64,000 nt of DNA from Xanthomonas vesicatoria ATCC 35937 (GCF_001908725.1 NZ_CP018725.1:124001-188000), one strand, 5' to 3'; positions 38,966 to 50,108 are shown, numbered from the stretch's first letter. The notes: generated from the letters alone by a model not told the origin. Numbers and translations are program-made.

Positions 38966-39531
38966 CAGTCGGCGCGGCCGGCAAATTCGCCGGTGGTGGT
39001 GTTGACCAGCACGCGCTCACCGTTGGTGATGTACTCGGGCACCATGATTTCCATGCCGGTGTTGAGCTTGGCCGGTTTGGGGCGTTTGGTGGCGGTGCCA
39101 CCCTTGAGCTCCGGCGGCGTCTCGACGACTTCCAGCGTCACCGTCTGCGGCAGCTGCACTGCCACTGGCTGGTCGTCGATCACCTGCACATAGATGCCGG
39201 TCAGACCATCGGTGATATAGCCGGCGTCGGTGCCGATCACATCGGCGTCCAGGGTGTAAGGCGTGAAATCTTCGTCGTCCATGAACACGAACGCCTCTCC
39301 ATCCTTGTACGAGAACGTGGACAGGCGGCGCAGCAACTCCACTTCCGGCAGATTGTCGTCGGCATCGAAGCTGGCATCGGTTTTCACGCCGCCCGGCACG
39401 CTGTACATGATGAAGCGAAAGCGCACGTTGCCGCCGCGCCCCTGCGGCGAGCTGCGCTCGATGTCGCGGATCTGGTAGATGCCGCCGTTGTATTCGACGA
39501 CGTTGCCTTTCTTGATGTCGTTAGCTTTCAT
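38965..39531 (-). CDS. efpL: Elongation factor P-like protein (YeiP/EfpL)
   Basis: A 188-residue EF-P paralogue: KOW-like domain [20 protein letters not shown], then OB domains ending [13 protein letters not shown]. The tip loop reads [13 protein letters not shown], with Arg where canonical EF-P carries a modified Lys or Arg in a PGKGQA-type loop; this is characteristic of the YeiP/EfpL branch that helps ribosomes at proline-rich stalls. A downstream lipoprotein gene is coupled by a one-base overlap. Confidence 0.93.
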   Translation of the reverse strand: MKANDIKKGNVVEYNGGIYQIRDIERSSPQGRGGNVRFRFIMYSVPGGVKTDASFDADDNLPEVELLRRLSTFSYKDGEAFVFMDDEDFTPYTLDADVIGTDAGYITDGLTGIYVQVIDDQPVAVQLPQTVTLEVVETPPELKGGTATKRPKPAKLNTGMEIMVPEYITNGERVLVNTTTGEFAGRAD

Positions 39532-39631
39532 GGGAATCGGGAGTTGGGAATGGGGAATGGGGAAAGCCGGGGCTGGGGTAATGGGAGCAGGGCGCCGTTA
39601 CGATTCCCCATTCCCGTTTCCCGATTCCCGG

Positions 39632-40402
39632 CTACTTGGGTGCCAGCCGCACGCCGCCGTCCAGGCGAATCGTTTCGCCGTTGAGGTAGCGGTTGCGCAG
39701 GATGAAGGCGACGGTATCGGCGTATTCGTCGGGCTGGCCCAGGCGCGAGGGGAACGGAATTGAGGCGGACAGCGATTGCTGTACCGCTTCGGGCATGCCG
39801 TCCACCATGGGGGTCCAGAACACGCCGGGTGCAATCGTCATGACGCGGATACCGAAGCGTGCCAGCTCACGCGCCATCGGCAAGGTCATGCCGACCACGC
39901 CGCCTTTGCTTGCGGCATACGCGGCCTGGCCGATCTGGCCCTCATAGGCGGCTACAGACGCGGTGTTGATGATCACTCCGCGCTCGCCGTCGTCGCCAGC
40001 GACGTTGTGCTGCATCACATCGGCCGCGGCTTTGGCGACATTGAAGCTGCCGACCAGGTTGACCAGCACGGTGTTGCGGAAGGTCGACAGCGGCATCGGC
40101 GCCTCCTTGCCCAGCACGCGGCCAGCGCCAAGGATGCCGGCGCAGTTCACCACAAGATTCAGCCCGCCCAGTGCCTGCGCGGCCTGCGCGATATTGGCGG
40201 CCACCTGTGCCTCGTCGGTGACATCGGTGGCGAAGTAATGCGCGTTGCCGGCACCGAGCGAGGCTAGCGCCGCGTCGGCCTTGTCGGCATTGACGTCGAA
40301 CAACGCCACCTTGCCGCCGTCGGCCACGATGCGTTGTGCCACTGCCAGGCCCAGGCCAGATACGCCGCCGGTGATGACGGCAAGAACAGAGGATGACTGC
40401 AT
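39632..40402 (-). CDS. SDR-family dehydrogenase (3-hydroxyacyl-CoA dehydrogenase type II-like)
   Basis: A 256-residue short-chain dehydrogenase. Cofactor motif VITGGVSGLGLAVAQRI, the NAG-type motif NLVVNCAGILGAG, catalytic Ser in INTASVAAYEGQ and YAASK as Y-x3-K. The C-terminal PFPSRLGQPDEYADTV is typical of the HSD17B10-like branch acting on 3-hydroxyacyl-CoA. A longer open frame upstream is a shadow of the next gene. It is last in a leftward cluster with HMG-CoA lyase and enoyl-CoA hydratase. Confidence 0.88.
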   Translation of the reverse strand: MQSSSVLAVITGGVSGLGLAVAQRIVADGGKVALFDVNADKADAALASLGAGNAHYFATDVTDEAQVAANIAQAAQALGGLNLVVNCAGILGAGRVLGKEAPMPLSTFRNTVLVNLVGSFNVAKAAADVMQHNVAGDDGERGVIINTASVAAYEGQIGQAAYAASKGGVVGMTLPMARELARFGIRVMTIAPGVFWTPMVDGMPEAVQQSLSASIPFPSRLGQPDEYADTVAFILRNRYLNGETIRLDGGVRLAPK

Positions 40403-40545
40403 GCGGTACTTCCCTGAGAGAGACATGGTTGCCGACGGATGCCGGCACGCCAACGGTGCCAAGACGGCCGGCAATTCTAGCCGAAGCCTTTGCGTGATCG
40501 TGCCGGTGGATGCTTGCGTTGCAACGGCCAGGCAACGGCGCGGTG

Positions 40546-41442
40546 TCAGCCGGCGGCCGCCAGCGCCTTGCCCACCTTGCTGCCGGTGTCGCGGCCCAGC
40601 AGGTGCGCCAGCCAGCGGCCGGTGTGGGCGAGGGCGGGCAGGTCGATCCCGGTCGAAATCCCCAAGCCGTGCAGCAGATACACCACGTCTTCGCTGGCGA
40701 CATTGCCGCTGGCGCCCTTGGCGTACGGGCAGCCACCGGCACCGGACACCGCGGCATCCACCACGCGCACACCTTGTTCCAGGCAGGCGGCGATGTTGGC
40801 CAGCGCCTGCCCATAGGTGTCGTGGAAATGCACGGCCAGCGCGTGCATAGGCACCGCCTGCGCCACCGCGGCCAGCATCTGGCGCGCCTTGTGCGGGGTG
40901 CCGACGCCGATGGTGTCGCCCAGCGAAATTTCGTAGCAACCTAGCGCGTACAGCCGCTGCGCGACATCCACCACGTCCGCCACCGGTACCTCGCCTTGAT
41001 ACGGGCAACCCAGCACCGTGGAGACGTAGCCGCGCACGCGCACGCCGTCGCTGGCGGCTTGTGCAAGGATCGGCCGGAACCGCTCGATCGATTCGTCGAT
41101 ACCGGCATTGGTATTGGTGCGGTTGAAGGCCTCCGACGCCGCGGTGAAGACCGCCACTTCCTGCACCCCGGCCGCCTGCGCACGGCTGTAGCCCTGCAGG
41201 TTCGGCACCAGCACCGGATAGGCGATGCCGGGCGCCTGGGTGATGCCGGCGAAGACCTCGGCGGCGTCGGCGAGCTGCGGTACCCAGCGCGGGCTGACGA
41301 AGCTGGTCGCCTCGATGGTGCGCAGGCCGGTGGCCGACAGCCGATCGATCAACGCGATCTTGTCGGCGGTGGCGATCGGTTGCGCCTCGTTCTGTAGCCC
41401 GTCGCGTGGGCCGACCTCCACAATGCGGACGAAGTCGCTCAT
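40546..41442 (-). CDS. mvaB: Hydroxymethylglutaryl-CoA lyase
   Basis: A 298-residue barrel enzyme that splits HMG-CoA into acetoacetate and acetyl-CoA at the end of leucine degradation. Recognised by VRIVEVGPRDGLQNE, the metal-binding AVHFHDTYGQALANI and the active-site Cys loop VSGAGGCPYAKGASGN. Its neighbours (methylglutaconyl-CoA hydratase-like enzyme and an SDR) fit a leucine/isovalerate catabolic cluster. Confidence 0.95.
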   Translation of the reverse strand: MSDFVRIVEVGPRDGLQNEAQPIATADKIALIDRLSATGLRTIEATSFVSPRWVPQLADAAEVFAGITQAPGIAYPVLVPNLQGYSRAQAAGVQEVAVFTAASEAFNRTNTNAGIDESIERFRPILAQAASDGVRVRGYVSTVLGCPYQGEVPVADVVDVAQRLYALGCYEISLGDTIGVGTPHKARQMLAAVAQAVPMHALAVHFHDTYGQALANIAACLEQGVRVVDAAVSGAGGCPYAKGASGNVASEDVVYLLHGLGISTGIDLPALAHTGRWLAHLLGRDTGSKVGKALAAAG

Positions 41443-41548
41443 GCGCGAACCCCGCTGCCTGCAGCAGCGCGAGCGGCGACCAACACCACGTCGCGCATGC
41501 TAGCCGCGGTGCGTCGACAATCATCAGCGAAGAACATGGTTGACGTAC

Positions 41549-41938
41549 TCATGCAGCGCTATGACAGACCACTTCGATGTTGTTGCCATCAGGGTCGAGT
41601 ACGAAAGCGCTGTAATAGTCAGGGTGATAATGCGTGCGCAGGCCAGGTGCACCGTGGTTGCGGCCGCCTGCAACGAGGGCGGCCCGATGAAACGCATCGA
41701 CCTCGGCGCGGTCGGTGGCGACCAACGCCAGATGCGTGTTGCCCGACGCCTGTGGGGCGGCGCCCAGCCAGAGAAACGGCCGCTCGACCCCGAAGCCGGC
41801 GTGGGCGCGGCTGCCTGTTTGTTCCGCACTCAGTTCCGTGATCAATGCAATGTCCAATGGCGCCAATGCGGCCTTATAGAACGCCACGCTGGCGGCCAGG
41901 TCACTGCATCCAAGTCCTACATGATCGATCATGCTCAT
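41549..41938 (-). CDS. VOC-superfamily (glyoxalase-like) protein
   Basis: A 129-residue vicinal oxygen chelate protein: MSMIDHVGLGCSDLAASVAFY at the start (first metal His in IDHVGL), THLALVATDRAEVDAFH in the middle and YYSAFVLDPDGNNIEVV (terminal Glu) at the end. The start at 41938 overlaps the preceding enoyl-CoA hydratase stop (ATGA). Substrate unknown. Confidence 0.88.
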   Translation of the reverse strand: MSMIDHVGLGCSDLAASVAFYKAALAPLDIALITELSAEQTGSRAHAGFGVERPFLWLGAAPQASGNTHLALVATDRAEVDAFHRAALVAGGRNHGAPGLRTHYHPDYYSAFVLDPDGNNIEVVCHSAA

Positions 41939-42732
41939 GCCGCGTTCTCCGGCACCCAGGCCGGGGAGCGTTTGTCCAGGAATGCGCCCAGGCCCTCCTG
42001 GCCTTCGGGCGAAACGCGCAAGCGCGCGATCCATGCGGCGTTGGCGGCATCGATGGCATCGCGGTCGGCGGCCGGCAGCACCGAGCGGACCAGCGACTTG
42101 GCAGTACTCGCAGCCAGCGGCGCGGCCGCCAGCAGCAGGCGAACCTGCCGCTCCACCGCGATGTCCAGTTGATCGGCTGCCACCAGTTGATGCAGCAGCC
42201 CCAACAATTGCGCGGTACCGGCGTCGAAGATCTCGCCGGTGGCGAACCAGCGGCGCGCCTGGCGTGCGCCGATGGCGGCGACGACATACGGCGAAATCAC
42301 TGCAGGCAGCAGGCCCAGCTTGCTCTCGGTCAGGCCGAAGCGCGCCTCGGTGCAACCGATGGCGATATCGCAGCACGCCACCAGCCCCACGCCGCCGCCG
42401 AATGCGGCGCCGTTGACGCGCGCGAGGGTGGGCTTGGGCAGTTCGTCGAGCGTGCGCATCAGGCGTGCCAGCGCCAGCGCATCGACCGCATTTTCGGCCT
42501 CGCTGGCCGTGGCCATGCCGCGCATCCAGTGCAGGTCGGCGCCGGCAGAGAATGCGCCGCCGTCGCCGGTCAGGATCACCACGCGAACGTGCGCCGCCGT
42601 GCCGGCCTGCTGTAGCGCATCGGTCAACGCGAAAATCAAGGTCGCATCGAAGGCGTTGTGCACGCTGGGGCGGTGCAGCCGCAGGGTGCGGACCGGTCCG
42701 TGGTCCTCAACGATCAAGCCGGTGTCCTGCAT
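41935..42732 (-). CDS. Enoyl-CoA hydratase/isomerase family protein, probable methylglutaconyl-CoA hydratase
   Basis: A 265-residue crotonase-fold enzyme if it starts at MQDTGLIVEDHGPVR (42732); ATGs at 42747, 42765 and 42792 are possible but add a poorly conserved stretch. Oxyanion-hole motifs are HNAFDATL / GAFSAGADLHWM and NGAAFGGGVGLVACCDIAIG. Position just upstream of the VOC gene and HMG-CoA lyase suggests the hydratase step of leucine catabolism (LiuC type). Other crotonase reactions cannot be excluded. Confidence 0.85.
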   Translation of the reverse strand: MQDTGLIVEDHGPVRTLRLHRPSVHNAFDATLIFALTDALQQAGTAAHVRVVILTGDGGAFSAGADLHWMRGMATASEAENAVDALALARLMRTLDELPKPTLARVNGAAFGGGVGLVACCDIAIGCTEARFGLTESKLGLLPAVISPYVVAAIGARQARRWFATGEIFDAGTAQLLGLLHQLVAADQLDIAVERQVRLLLAAAPLAASTAKSLVRSVLPAADRDAIDAANAAWIARLRVSPEGQEGLGAFLDKRSPAWVPENAA

Positions 42733-42811
42733 TGCGCATACGTCCATGAATGGGATGCGAACCATGATAGCGGCACGGGTGGCCGGAGCCATGACGCGGT
42801 GCGTCGATGCT

Positions 42812-42834
42812 AGAATTGAGAACCATTCCTAACA
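42812..42834 (+). promoter_or_regulatory. Fur-like box in front of feoA
   Basis: The sequence ATTGAGAACCATTCCTAAC resembles the Fur consensus with TGAGAA and ATTC half-sites. It lies 15 bases before the preferred feoA start and is expected to repress feoAB when iron is plentiful. Confidence 0.6.
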
Positions 42835-42848
42835 ATCAGGCCGTCTTT

Positions 42849-43097
42849 GTGACGCTGTCCGACATGCCCTTGCATCGCGCCGCCATCGTGGACTCCGTGG
42901 AGGATCGCCTCCCCAACGACACGATCGCCCGGCGTCTGCGCGAGCTGGGGTTTGTCGCGGGCGAGGAGGTCACCGTGCTGGCCACCGGGCCGGTCGGTCG
43001 CGAGCCGTTGCTGGTGCAGGTCGGTTACACGCGTTTTGCGTTGCGCCGTAGCGAAGCCGCGCGCGTGCAGGTGCGGCAAGACGGAGCAGCGGCATGA
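42849..43097 (+). CDS. feoA: Ferrous iron transport protein A
   Basis: An 82-residue SH3-like cytosolic partner of FeoB. The core reads HRAAIVDSVEDRLPNDTIARRL, shown by HRAAIVDSV and TIARRLRELGFVAGEEV, then TGPVGREPLLVQVGYTRFALRR. GTG 42849 (or ATG 42864) is chosen because the ATG at 42807 lies upstream of the Fur-like box. The stop overlaps feoB by four bases. Confidence 0.9.
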   Translation: MTLSDMPLHRAAIVDSVEDRLPNDTIARRLRELGFVAGEEVTVLATGPVGREPLLVQVGYTRFALRRSEAARVQVRQDGAAA

Positions 43098-44953
43098 ATG
43101 CGGCAGCGGTGCCGCTACGCCTGGCGCTGGTCGGCAATCCCAACAGCGGCAAGACCGCGTTGTTCAACCAGCTGACCGGCAGCCGTCAGAAGGTGGCCAA
43201 CTACACCGGCGTTACCGTCGAGCGCAAGGAAGGGCATTTCCGTGCGCCGTCCGGTCGCGACTTTGCGGTGCTCGATCTGCCCGGCGCCTATAGCCTGCAG
43301 CCGGCCAGCCTGGACGAGGCGATCACCCGCGACCTGTGCCGCGGCTTCTATCCCGGAGAGCCGGCGCCGGACGTGCTGGTCTGCGTGATGGATGCCACCA
43401 ATCTGCGCCTGCATCTGCGCTTTGCGCTGGAGCTGCGCGAGTTGGGGCGGCCGATGATCGTGGCGCTGAACATGGTCGACGCGGCGCAGCGACGTGGCAT
43501 CGTCATCGATCTGCCGGCCTTGGAGCAGGCGCTCGGCGTGCCGGTGGTGGAAACCGTGGCGGTGCGCCGCGGCGGCGCCAAGGCGCTGGTCGAGCGCATC
43601 GATGCGCAGGTCGCGAGCCTGGCCGCACCGGCCGCCACGCCGCCCGCCGACGGCAACTACCATGCGCAGGTGCGGCAGATCCTGGGCGCGGCGGTGACCA
43701 TGCCGACGCGGACATCGCGCGTGGACGATGCGCTGGACCGCTGGCTGCTGCATCCGGTCTGGGGCCTGGTCACGTTGGCGGTGGTGATGTTCCTGATCTT
43801 CCAGGCGGTGTATGCCTGGGCCACGCCGGTGATGGACCTGATCGATGCCGGCACCGCGATGCTGGGCGAGTGGGTGGGCACCACCTTGCCGGAAGGCCCG
43901 CTCAACAGCCTGCTCAAGGACGGTATCATCGCCGGCCTGGGCGGGGTGATCGTCTTCCTGCCGCAGATCCTGATCCTGTTTGCCTTCATTCTGGCGCTGG
44001 AAGAATCCGGTTACCTGCCGCGTGCGGCGTTCCTGCTCGATCGCATGATGGCGGCGGCGGGATTGTCGGGGCGCTCGTTCATCCCATTGCTGTCGAGCTT
44101 TGCGTGCGCAGTGCCGGGCATCATGTCTACACGCAGCATCCAGGACCCGCGCGACCGGCTGGCCACCATCATGGTGGCGCCATTGATGACGTGCTCGGCG
44201 CGGTTGCCGGTGTATGCGCTGCTGATCGGCGCCTTCATCCCGCAAAAAACCGTGTGGGGCATTTTCAATCAGCAGGGGCTGGTGCTGTTCGCGCTGTATG
44301 CCGCGGCCATCGTCAGTGCGCTGCTGGTGTCGTGGACCATGAAAAAGTGGCGTCGCGACAAGAGCGAGCACCCCTTGATGCTGGAGCTGCCGTCGTACCG
44401 CGTGCCGCATTTGCGCGACCTGGCACTGGGGCTGTGGGAGCGCGCCTGGATCTTCCTCAAGCGCGTGGGCGGCATCATTCTGGCGCTGACCATTCTGCTG
44501 TGGTTCCTGTTGTCGTTCCCGGCTGCGCCGGCCAATGCGACCTTGCCGCCGATCGACTACAGCTTTGCCGGCCGCATCGGCCACGCGATGGCGGTGTTCT
44601 TCGCACCGCTGGGTTTCAACTGGCAGATCTGCATCGCGCTGATTCCCGGCCTTGCCGCACGCGAAGTGGCGGTGGCATCGCTGGCCACCGTCTATGCGTT
44701 GTCGGCCGCAGACGACGATGCAGCGGCGCAGGCGTTGTCGCCACTGATCAGCGATGGTTGGTCGCTGGCCACCGCGTTGTCGCTGCTGGTCTGGTACATC
44801 TACGCGCCGATGTGCATCTCCACCCTGGCCACGATCAAGCGCGAAACCAACTCGTGGAAACAGATGACCATTAGCGCGGTCTATCTGTTCGCACTGGCCT
44901 ATCTGGCCTCGCTGGTGACCTACCAGTTGGCCGTCTTGCTTGGCGCCGGCTGA
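43094..44953 (+). CDS. feoB: Ferrous iron transport protein B
   Basis: A 619-residue Fe(II) transporter with an N-terminal G domain (LVGNPNSGKTALFNQLTG, P-loop Gly14-Thr21; DLPGAYSL; G4 ALNMVDAA) and a C-terminal membrane part with two Gate-like halves (RAAFLLDRMMAAAGLSGRSF and SFACAVPGIMSTR; LIPGLAAREVAVASLATVY). It is shorter than E. coli FeoB (773) mainly at the C-terminus. It is coupled to feoA by ATGA and followed after one base by a small membrane protein gene. Confidence 0.95.
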   Translation: MNAAAVPLRLALVGNPNSGKTALFNQLTGSRQKVANYTGVTVERKEGHFRAPSGRDFAVLDLPGAYSLQPASLDEAITRDLCRGFYPGEPAPDVLVCVMDATNLRLHLRFALELRELGRPMIVALNMVDAAQRRGIVIDLPALEQALGVPVVETVAVRRGGAKALVERIDAQVASLAAPAATPPADGNYHAQVRQILGAAVTMPTRTSRVDDALDRWLLHPVWGLVTLAVVMFLIFQAVYAWATPVMDLIDAGTAMLGEWVGTTLPEGPLNSLLKDGIIAGLGGVIVFLPQILILFAFILALEESGYLPRAAFLLDRMMAAAGLSGRSFIPLLSSFACAVPGIMSTRSIQDPRDRLATIMVAPLMTCSARLPVYALLIGAFIPQKTVWGIFNQQGLVLFALYAAAIVSALLVSWTMKKWRRDKSEHPLMLELPSYRVPHLRDLALGLWERAWIFLKRVGGIILALTILLWFLLSFPAAPANATLPPIDYSFAGRIGHAMAVFFAPLGFNWQICIALIPGLAAREVAVASLATVYALSAADDDAAAQALSPLISDGWSLATALSLLVWYIYAPMCISTLATIKRETNSWKQMTISAVYLFALAYLASLVTYQLAVLLGAG

Positions 44954-44954
44954 C

Positions 44955-45209
44955 ATGGATCTTTCGCTCACCCTGCAATACGTGGTCATCGCCATCGCGG
45001 TGCTGGTCAGCCTTTGGGTGGTGATGAAGAAACAATTCCCCGGCGTCTTGCGACGGATGAGGGGCGTGCTGGCGCTTGCGTTGTTGCGTGATGGGCGACC
45101 GGCGTGGATGCGCACGCTGGGACGTCGGGTGGCGCCGCCGGCAGCGCAGGGCAGTGCCGCCTGCGGCGGTTGCGACAGTTGCGGCCCTGCGCCAACGCGC
45201 AAGCACTGA
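44955..45209 (+). CDS. Small membrane protein with a Cys-rich tail downstream of feoB (DUF6587-like)
   Basis: An 84-residue protein whose ATG at 44955 begins one base after the feoB stop. One TM helix (LQYVVIAIAVLVSLWVVM) is followed by a basic stretch and a C-terminal ACGGCDSCGPAP. The position and Cys cluster recall FeoC-like or 'FeoB-associated Cys-rich membrane' proteins, but the sequence is not classical FeoC. Inferred to assist or regulate FeoB, possibly through metal or redox sensing. Confidence 0.7.
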   Translation: MDLSLTLQYVVIAIAVLVSLWVVMKKQFPGVLRRMRGVLALALLRDGRPAWMRTLGRRVAPPAAQGSAACGGCDSCGPAPTRKH

Positions 45210-45269
45210 CCCCTGCAGCGTCGGCTACACTTGCGCGGCCGCAGGACGCGGCGTGACAGGGGGCGGTGC

Positions 45270-45770
45270 ATGCGTTTGCTGGTGTTGTTGGCGGTCTTGG
45301 CCGCGGTTGCGGGTGTGTACAACTATGGTGGCAACGCGCTCGACGAGAAGCAGGTGCGCGATTTCTATGCAGCGCACGACAAGGCGATGGTGAGTCAGGA
45401 TGGCGAGGCGCTCTGCGCCATGACCGCGCCTGAATTCGAGATGGTGGTGCTGTACCGCATGGACTCCCACCAGAAGCGCGAAACCACCAATCGCGCCAGC
45501 TACTGCAAGTCCAACGGCGAGTGGGCACAGGTGCTGCAGCAGATGCGCCATGTGGCCGAGCCGGATGAGCTGATGGACTACAAGCATTCGATCACCAAGA
45601 TCGAGATCGCCCCCGATGAGCAATCGGCGATGGTCGAAACACGCGCCACGCTCGGTCTGCCGGGTCTGCGCATGACCTTCCGTTCGCGCGACAAGGTGGT
45701 GCGCAAGCGCTGGAAGACCTTGATCACCCGTAGCGAAGGCACTGCCTGGGTTGGGCCTGCGTATCGGTAG
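45270..45770 (+). CDS. Putative exported protein of unknown function
   Basis: A 166-residue protein with an N-terminal hydrophobic segment (MRLLVLLAVLAAVAGVYNYG) that is a signal anchor or signal peptide. An SD-like AGGGGG precedes ATG 45270. The mature part (QVRDFYAAHDKAMVSQDGEALCAMTAPEF) resembles the opening helices of NTF2/SnoaL-like folds, with two Cys at ALCAM and SYCKSN. No specific family recognised. It follows the feo genes by 60 bases and could share their transcript. Confidence 0.65.
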   Translation: MRLLVLLAVLAAVAGVYNYGGNALDEKQVRDFYAAHDKAMVSQDGEALCAMTAPEFEMVVLYRMDSHQKRETTNRASYCKSNGEWAQVLQQMRHVAEPDELMDYKHSITKIEIAPDEQSAMVETRATLGLPGLRMTFRSRDKVVRKRWKTLITRSEGTAWVGPAYR

Positions 45771-45995
45771 CCGCCGGGGGTGGCGTTTTACACGCCGCCG
45801 CTAGGAGCGTCCGGCAATGCGGCTGTGCGCACCGCCGGGCCGGCATGGCCGGGGCACGGCCACTGACGCTCCGGCTCTGCGCGCCATCCACACCTGTCGG
45901 ACGACCGCTCGCCACGTGCTGTCAGCGGTCTGCATCAAAGCACCCACGCTGCAGTGCACAGCGCCGGCGTTGTGGGGGTTGGGTATGCTTGCAGC

Positions 45996-47194
<1,199 letters not shown>

Positions 47195-47198
<4 letters not shown>

Positions 47199-47914
47199 CA
47201 TCGCCCGCCGTGATGCCGCAAGCGCCGGTTGCCACACGCATCGATAGCGTCGCCATCGGCGTCGCGCGCGACTTCACCCGCCCCGGTAGCCGTAGTGCGA
47301 TCGACAAGCGCGTTGTGCAAGGACCGCTGCATGTCGGGGTCGAAGGACTGCAAGGCGACGAGCAGGGCGACCGGCGCGTGCATGGCGGGCCGGACAAGGC
47401 GATCCATCATTATCCGCGCGATCATTACGCGGCTTGGCGCAACGAGCTTGGCGCGTATGCGCTGCTGGATGCCGCCGGCGCGTTCGGCGAGAACCTGAGC
47501 AGCACCGGCCTGACCGAGGCCACGGTCTGCCTCGGCGACCGCTTTACGCTGGGTACCGCCGTGGTGGAGGTCTCGCAGCTGCGTCAGCCGTGCTGGAAAC
47601 TGTCGGACCGCTTCGGTGTGCGCGACATGGCGCGTCGCGTACAGGAAACCGGTCGCACCGGCTGGTATTACCGCGTGTTGCAACCCGGCGCGGTGGCCTC
47701 CGGTGACATGCTGGCATTGCAGGAGCGCCCGCATCCGCAGTGGAGCCTGTCGCGGGTACAGCAGGTGCTGTATGCGCGCGACGTCGACGTCGTGGCCGTC
47801 ACCGAACTGCTGCAGCTTCCGCTGGTGCCGTCGTGGCAGTCCTTGTTCGAGCGCCGCCTGCAGCGCAGCGAAGTGGAAAGCTGGGGCAGAGGCCTGACCG
47901 GCCTTGACGACTAA
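47195..47914 (+). CDS. MOSC domain protein, YiiM-like
   Basis: A 239-residue protein starting at ATG 47195 (ATGA overlap with the aminotransferase). Motifs of the YiiM branch: LQGDEQGDRRVHGGPDKAIHHYP (given by its ends LQGDEQGD and HGGPDKAIHHYP), FGENLSSTGLTE and SQLRQPCWKL, whose Cys is the expected molybdenum-cofactor ligand. YiiM reduces N-hydroxylated compounds. The coupling with an aminotransferase is unexplained. Confidence 0.88.
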
Positions 47915-47989
47915 GAGCAGCTACGACGACTCCCGACTCCGCAATCCCCGCACCTTGTGCAACCCCCGCCGCCTCGCTAGCCTGCGGGC

Positions 47990-48706
47990 ATGACAACGTC
48001 TCCTGTAAAAGTTCTGATCCACGGCGCCTCCGGGCGGATGGGCAAGGCCTTGCTGCGCCTGGCGGCCGAAGACGACGCATTGCACGTCGTCGGCGCGGTG
48101 GTGGGGCGCTCGCCGTCGCAGCGCGTGATCGACGGCGTGCCGTTCTTTGCCGCCAGCGAGCTGGGCGGTGCGCCGGCCTTCGACGTGGCCATCGACTTCA
48201 GCCTGCCGCAGGGCTTTGCGCCGATCCTGGCGCTTTGTGCCCAACGCGGTAAGCCGCTGGTGTCGGGTACGACGGGGCTGGACGAAACCCAGCGCGCCGC
48301 GCTGATCGAAGCGGCGCAACAGATTCCGCTGGTGTGGGCCTCCAACTTCAGTCTTGGCGTCGCGGTGTTGACCGAATTGGTCGAGCGCGCCGCCGGCACC
48401 TTGCCGGGGTGGGACTGCGACATCATCGAGGCGCATCACGTGCATAAGCAGGACGCCCCATCCGGTACCGCATTGACGCTGGGCGAGGCGGCCACCGGCA
48501 GCGGTGCGCAGCCGCGGTTTGCCAGCCTGCGTGCCGGCGACATCGTCGGCGAGCACACCGTGCAGTTCACCGGGCTGGGCGAGCGTGTCGAGCTGGTGCA
48601 TCGCGCGACCAGTCGCGACATCTTCGCGCGCGGTGCGCTGCATGCGGCCAAGCGCCTGATCGGCCGGCCGGCCGGCAGCTATCGGGTGCGCGACCTGGTG
48701 CTGTAA
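47990..48706 (+). CDS. dapB: 4-hydroxy-tetrahydrodipicolinate reductase
   Basis: A 238-residue NAD(P)H enzyme of lysine/diaminopimelate synthesis. N-terminal [17 protein letters not shown], then [26 protein letters not shown], the catalytic [14 protein letters not shown] and the GEHTVQFTG loop. It lies upstream of carA with a 238-base gap that holds the carAB promoter. Confidence 0.96.
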   Translation: MTTSPVKVLIHGASGRMGKALLRLAAEDDALHVVGAVVGRSPSQRVIDGVPFFAASELGGAPAFDVAIDFSLPQGFAPILALCAQRGKPLVSGTTGLDETQRAALIEAAQQIPLVWASNFSLGVAVLTELVERAAGTLPGWDCDIIEAHHVHKQDAPSGTALTLGEAATGSGAQPRFASLRAGDIVGEHTVQFTGLGERVELVHRATSRDIFARGALHAAKRLIGRPAGSYRVRDLVL

Positions 48707-48944
48707 CCCGCGCGCAACCGCGCATGAACAACTGCGCGATCGCGTGGCGTATTCATGCCGCCATTGCAGCACACCTGCCGCATCGGCTGTGTTGCAGGCT
48801 GGCATGCCGGGGCACTTGCCTTTACAATTCTCGCTTGCCCGAACCAGCGTCGGACCGGTCCTCAGCACCGCGTCCGCGCTTTGCTGCAACCGGAATTTGG
48901 CCGGAAGCGCATCGGAGTCCCAGGCAGCCAGAGCGAGACCCCAC

Positions 48945-50108
48945 GTGACCCAACCCGCAATCCTTGTCCTCGAAGACGGCACCGTGTTCGAGGGCGAATC
49001 CGTAGGCGCCAACGGGCTTTCCGTCGGTGAAGTGGTGTTCAACACCGCCATGACCGGTTACCAGGAAGTCCTGACCGATCCGTCCTATGCCCGCCAGATG
49101 GTCACGCTGACCTATCCGCATATCGGCAACACCGGTTTTACCGACCAGGACGACGAGGCCCGCAAGATCTGGGCCGCTGGCCTGATCGTGCGCGATGTGC
49201 CGCGTCGTCCAAGCAGCTGGCGCAGCGAAGTGGCCTTGCCGGAATGGCTGCAGGCGCGCGGTGTGGTGGCCATCTCCGGCATCGACACCCGCAAGCTGAC
49301 CCGTCTGTTGCGCGAGAAGGGCGCCCAGAACGGTGCGCTGATGGCTGGCGAGATCGACGTGGAAAAGGCACTGGAAGCCGCGCGCAAGTTCCCCGGCCTG
49401 AAAGGCATGGACCTGGCCAAGGTGGTTTCCACCGAGACCAGCTACAACTGGAAGGAAGGCGCGCTGGATCTGAACTCCGACGCCTTCCTGGGCCTCGGCG
49501 CCCTGAATGTCGGAACGTCCGCACAGGGGCAAACATTCAAAGTTGTTGCCTACGACTACGGTGTCAAGCTCAACATCCTGCGCATGCTGGCCGAGCGCGG
49601 TTGCGATGTCACCGTGGTGCCCGCGCAGACCCCGGTGGCCGAGGTGCTGGCGATGCATCCGGACGGCGTGTTCCTGTCCAACGGCCCAGGCGATCCGGAG
49701 CCCTGCGACTACGCCATCGCTGCGATCCAGAAATTGATCGCCAAGAAGGTGCCGACCTTCGGCATCTGTCTGGGTCATCAGCTGCTGGCGCTGGCCGCCG
49801 GTGCCAAGACGGTGAAAATGACCACCGGCCATCATGGCGCCAATCATCCGGTGCAGGATCTGGATGGCGGGCGGGTGATGATCACCTCGCAGAACCATGG
49901 CTTTGCGGTGGATGAAACCACATTGCCGTCCAATGTGCGGGTCACCCATCGCTCGTTGTTCGATGGCACCAACCAGGGCATTGCCCTGACCGACGCTCCG
50001 GCGTTTTCGTTCCAGGGCCACCCGGAAGCATCGCCGGGACCGCGCGATGTGGGGCCGTTGTTTGATCGGTTTACCGCGTTGATGGCCAAGGATGCCAACC
50101 GCGCATGA
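48945..50108 (+). CDS. carA: Carbamoyl-phosphate synthase small subunit
   Basis: A 387-residue glutaminase subunit. GTG 48945 starts the conserved [17 protein letters not shown]; the longer in-frame extension is not conserved-looking. Catalytic Cys in [13 protein letters not shown], His/Glu in [11 protein letters not shown]; the N-terminal domain has [17 protein letters not shown]. It makes ammonia for CarB in arginine and pyrimidine synthesis. A small membrane-protein gene overlaps its stop (ATGA) and sits between carA and carB. Confidence 0.96.
   Translation: MTQPAILVLEDGTVFEGESVGANGLSVGEVVFNTAMTGYQEVLTDPSYARQMVTLTYPHIGNTGFTDQDDEARKIWAAGLIVRDVPRRPSSWRSEVALPEWLQARGVVAISGIDTRKLTRLLREKGAQNGALMAGEIDVEKALEAARKFPGLKGMDLAKVVSTETSYNWKEGALDLNSDAFLGLGALNVGTSAQGQTFKVVAYDYGVKLNILRMLAERGCDVTVVPAQTPVAEVLAMHPDGVFLSNGPGDPEPCDYAIAAIQKLIAKKVPTFGICLGHQLLALAAGAKTVKMTTGHHGANHPVQDLDGGRVMITSQNHGFAVDETTLPSNVRVTHRSLFDGTNQGIALTDAPAFSFQGHPEASPGPRDVGPLFDRFTALMAKDANRA

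Noticed and set aside
40403..41524. Upstream extension of the SDR gene frame across HMG-CoA lyase
   Set aside because: The extension is a frame shadow of mvaB; the Rossmann motif starts just after Met at 40402.
43115..45322. A 735-codon minus-strand open frame opposite feoB
   Set aside because: Shadow of feoB with no recognisable domain.
48792..48828. Promoter for carA formed by TTGCAG and TACAAT
   Set aside because: The spacing is about 25 bases, too long for a sigma-70 promoter; only the TACAAT at 48823-48828 is suggestive.
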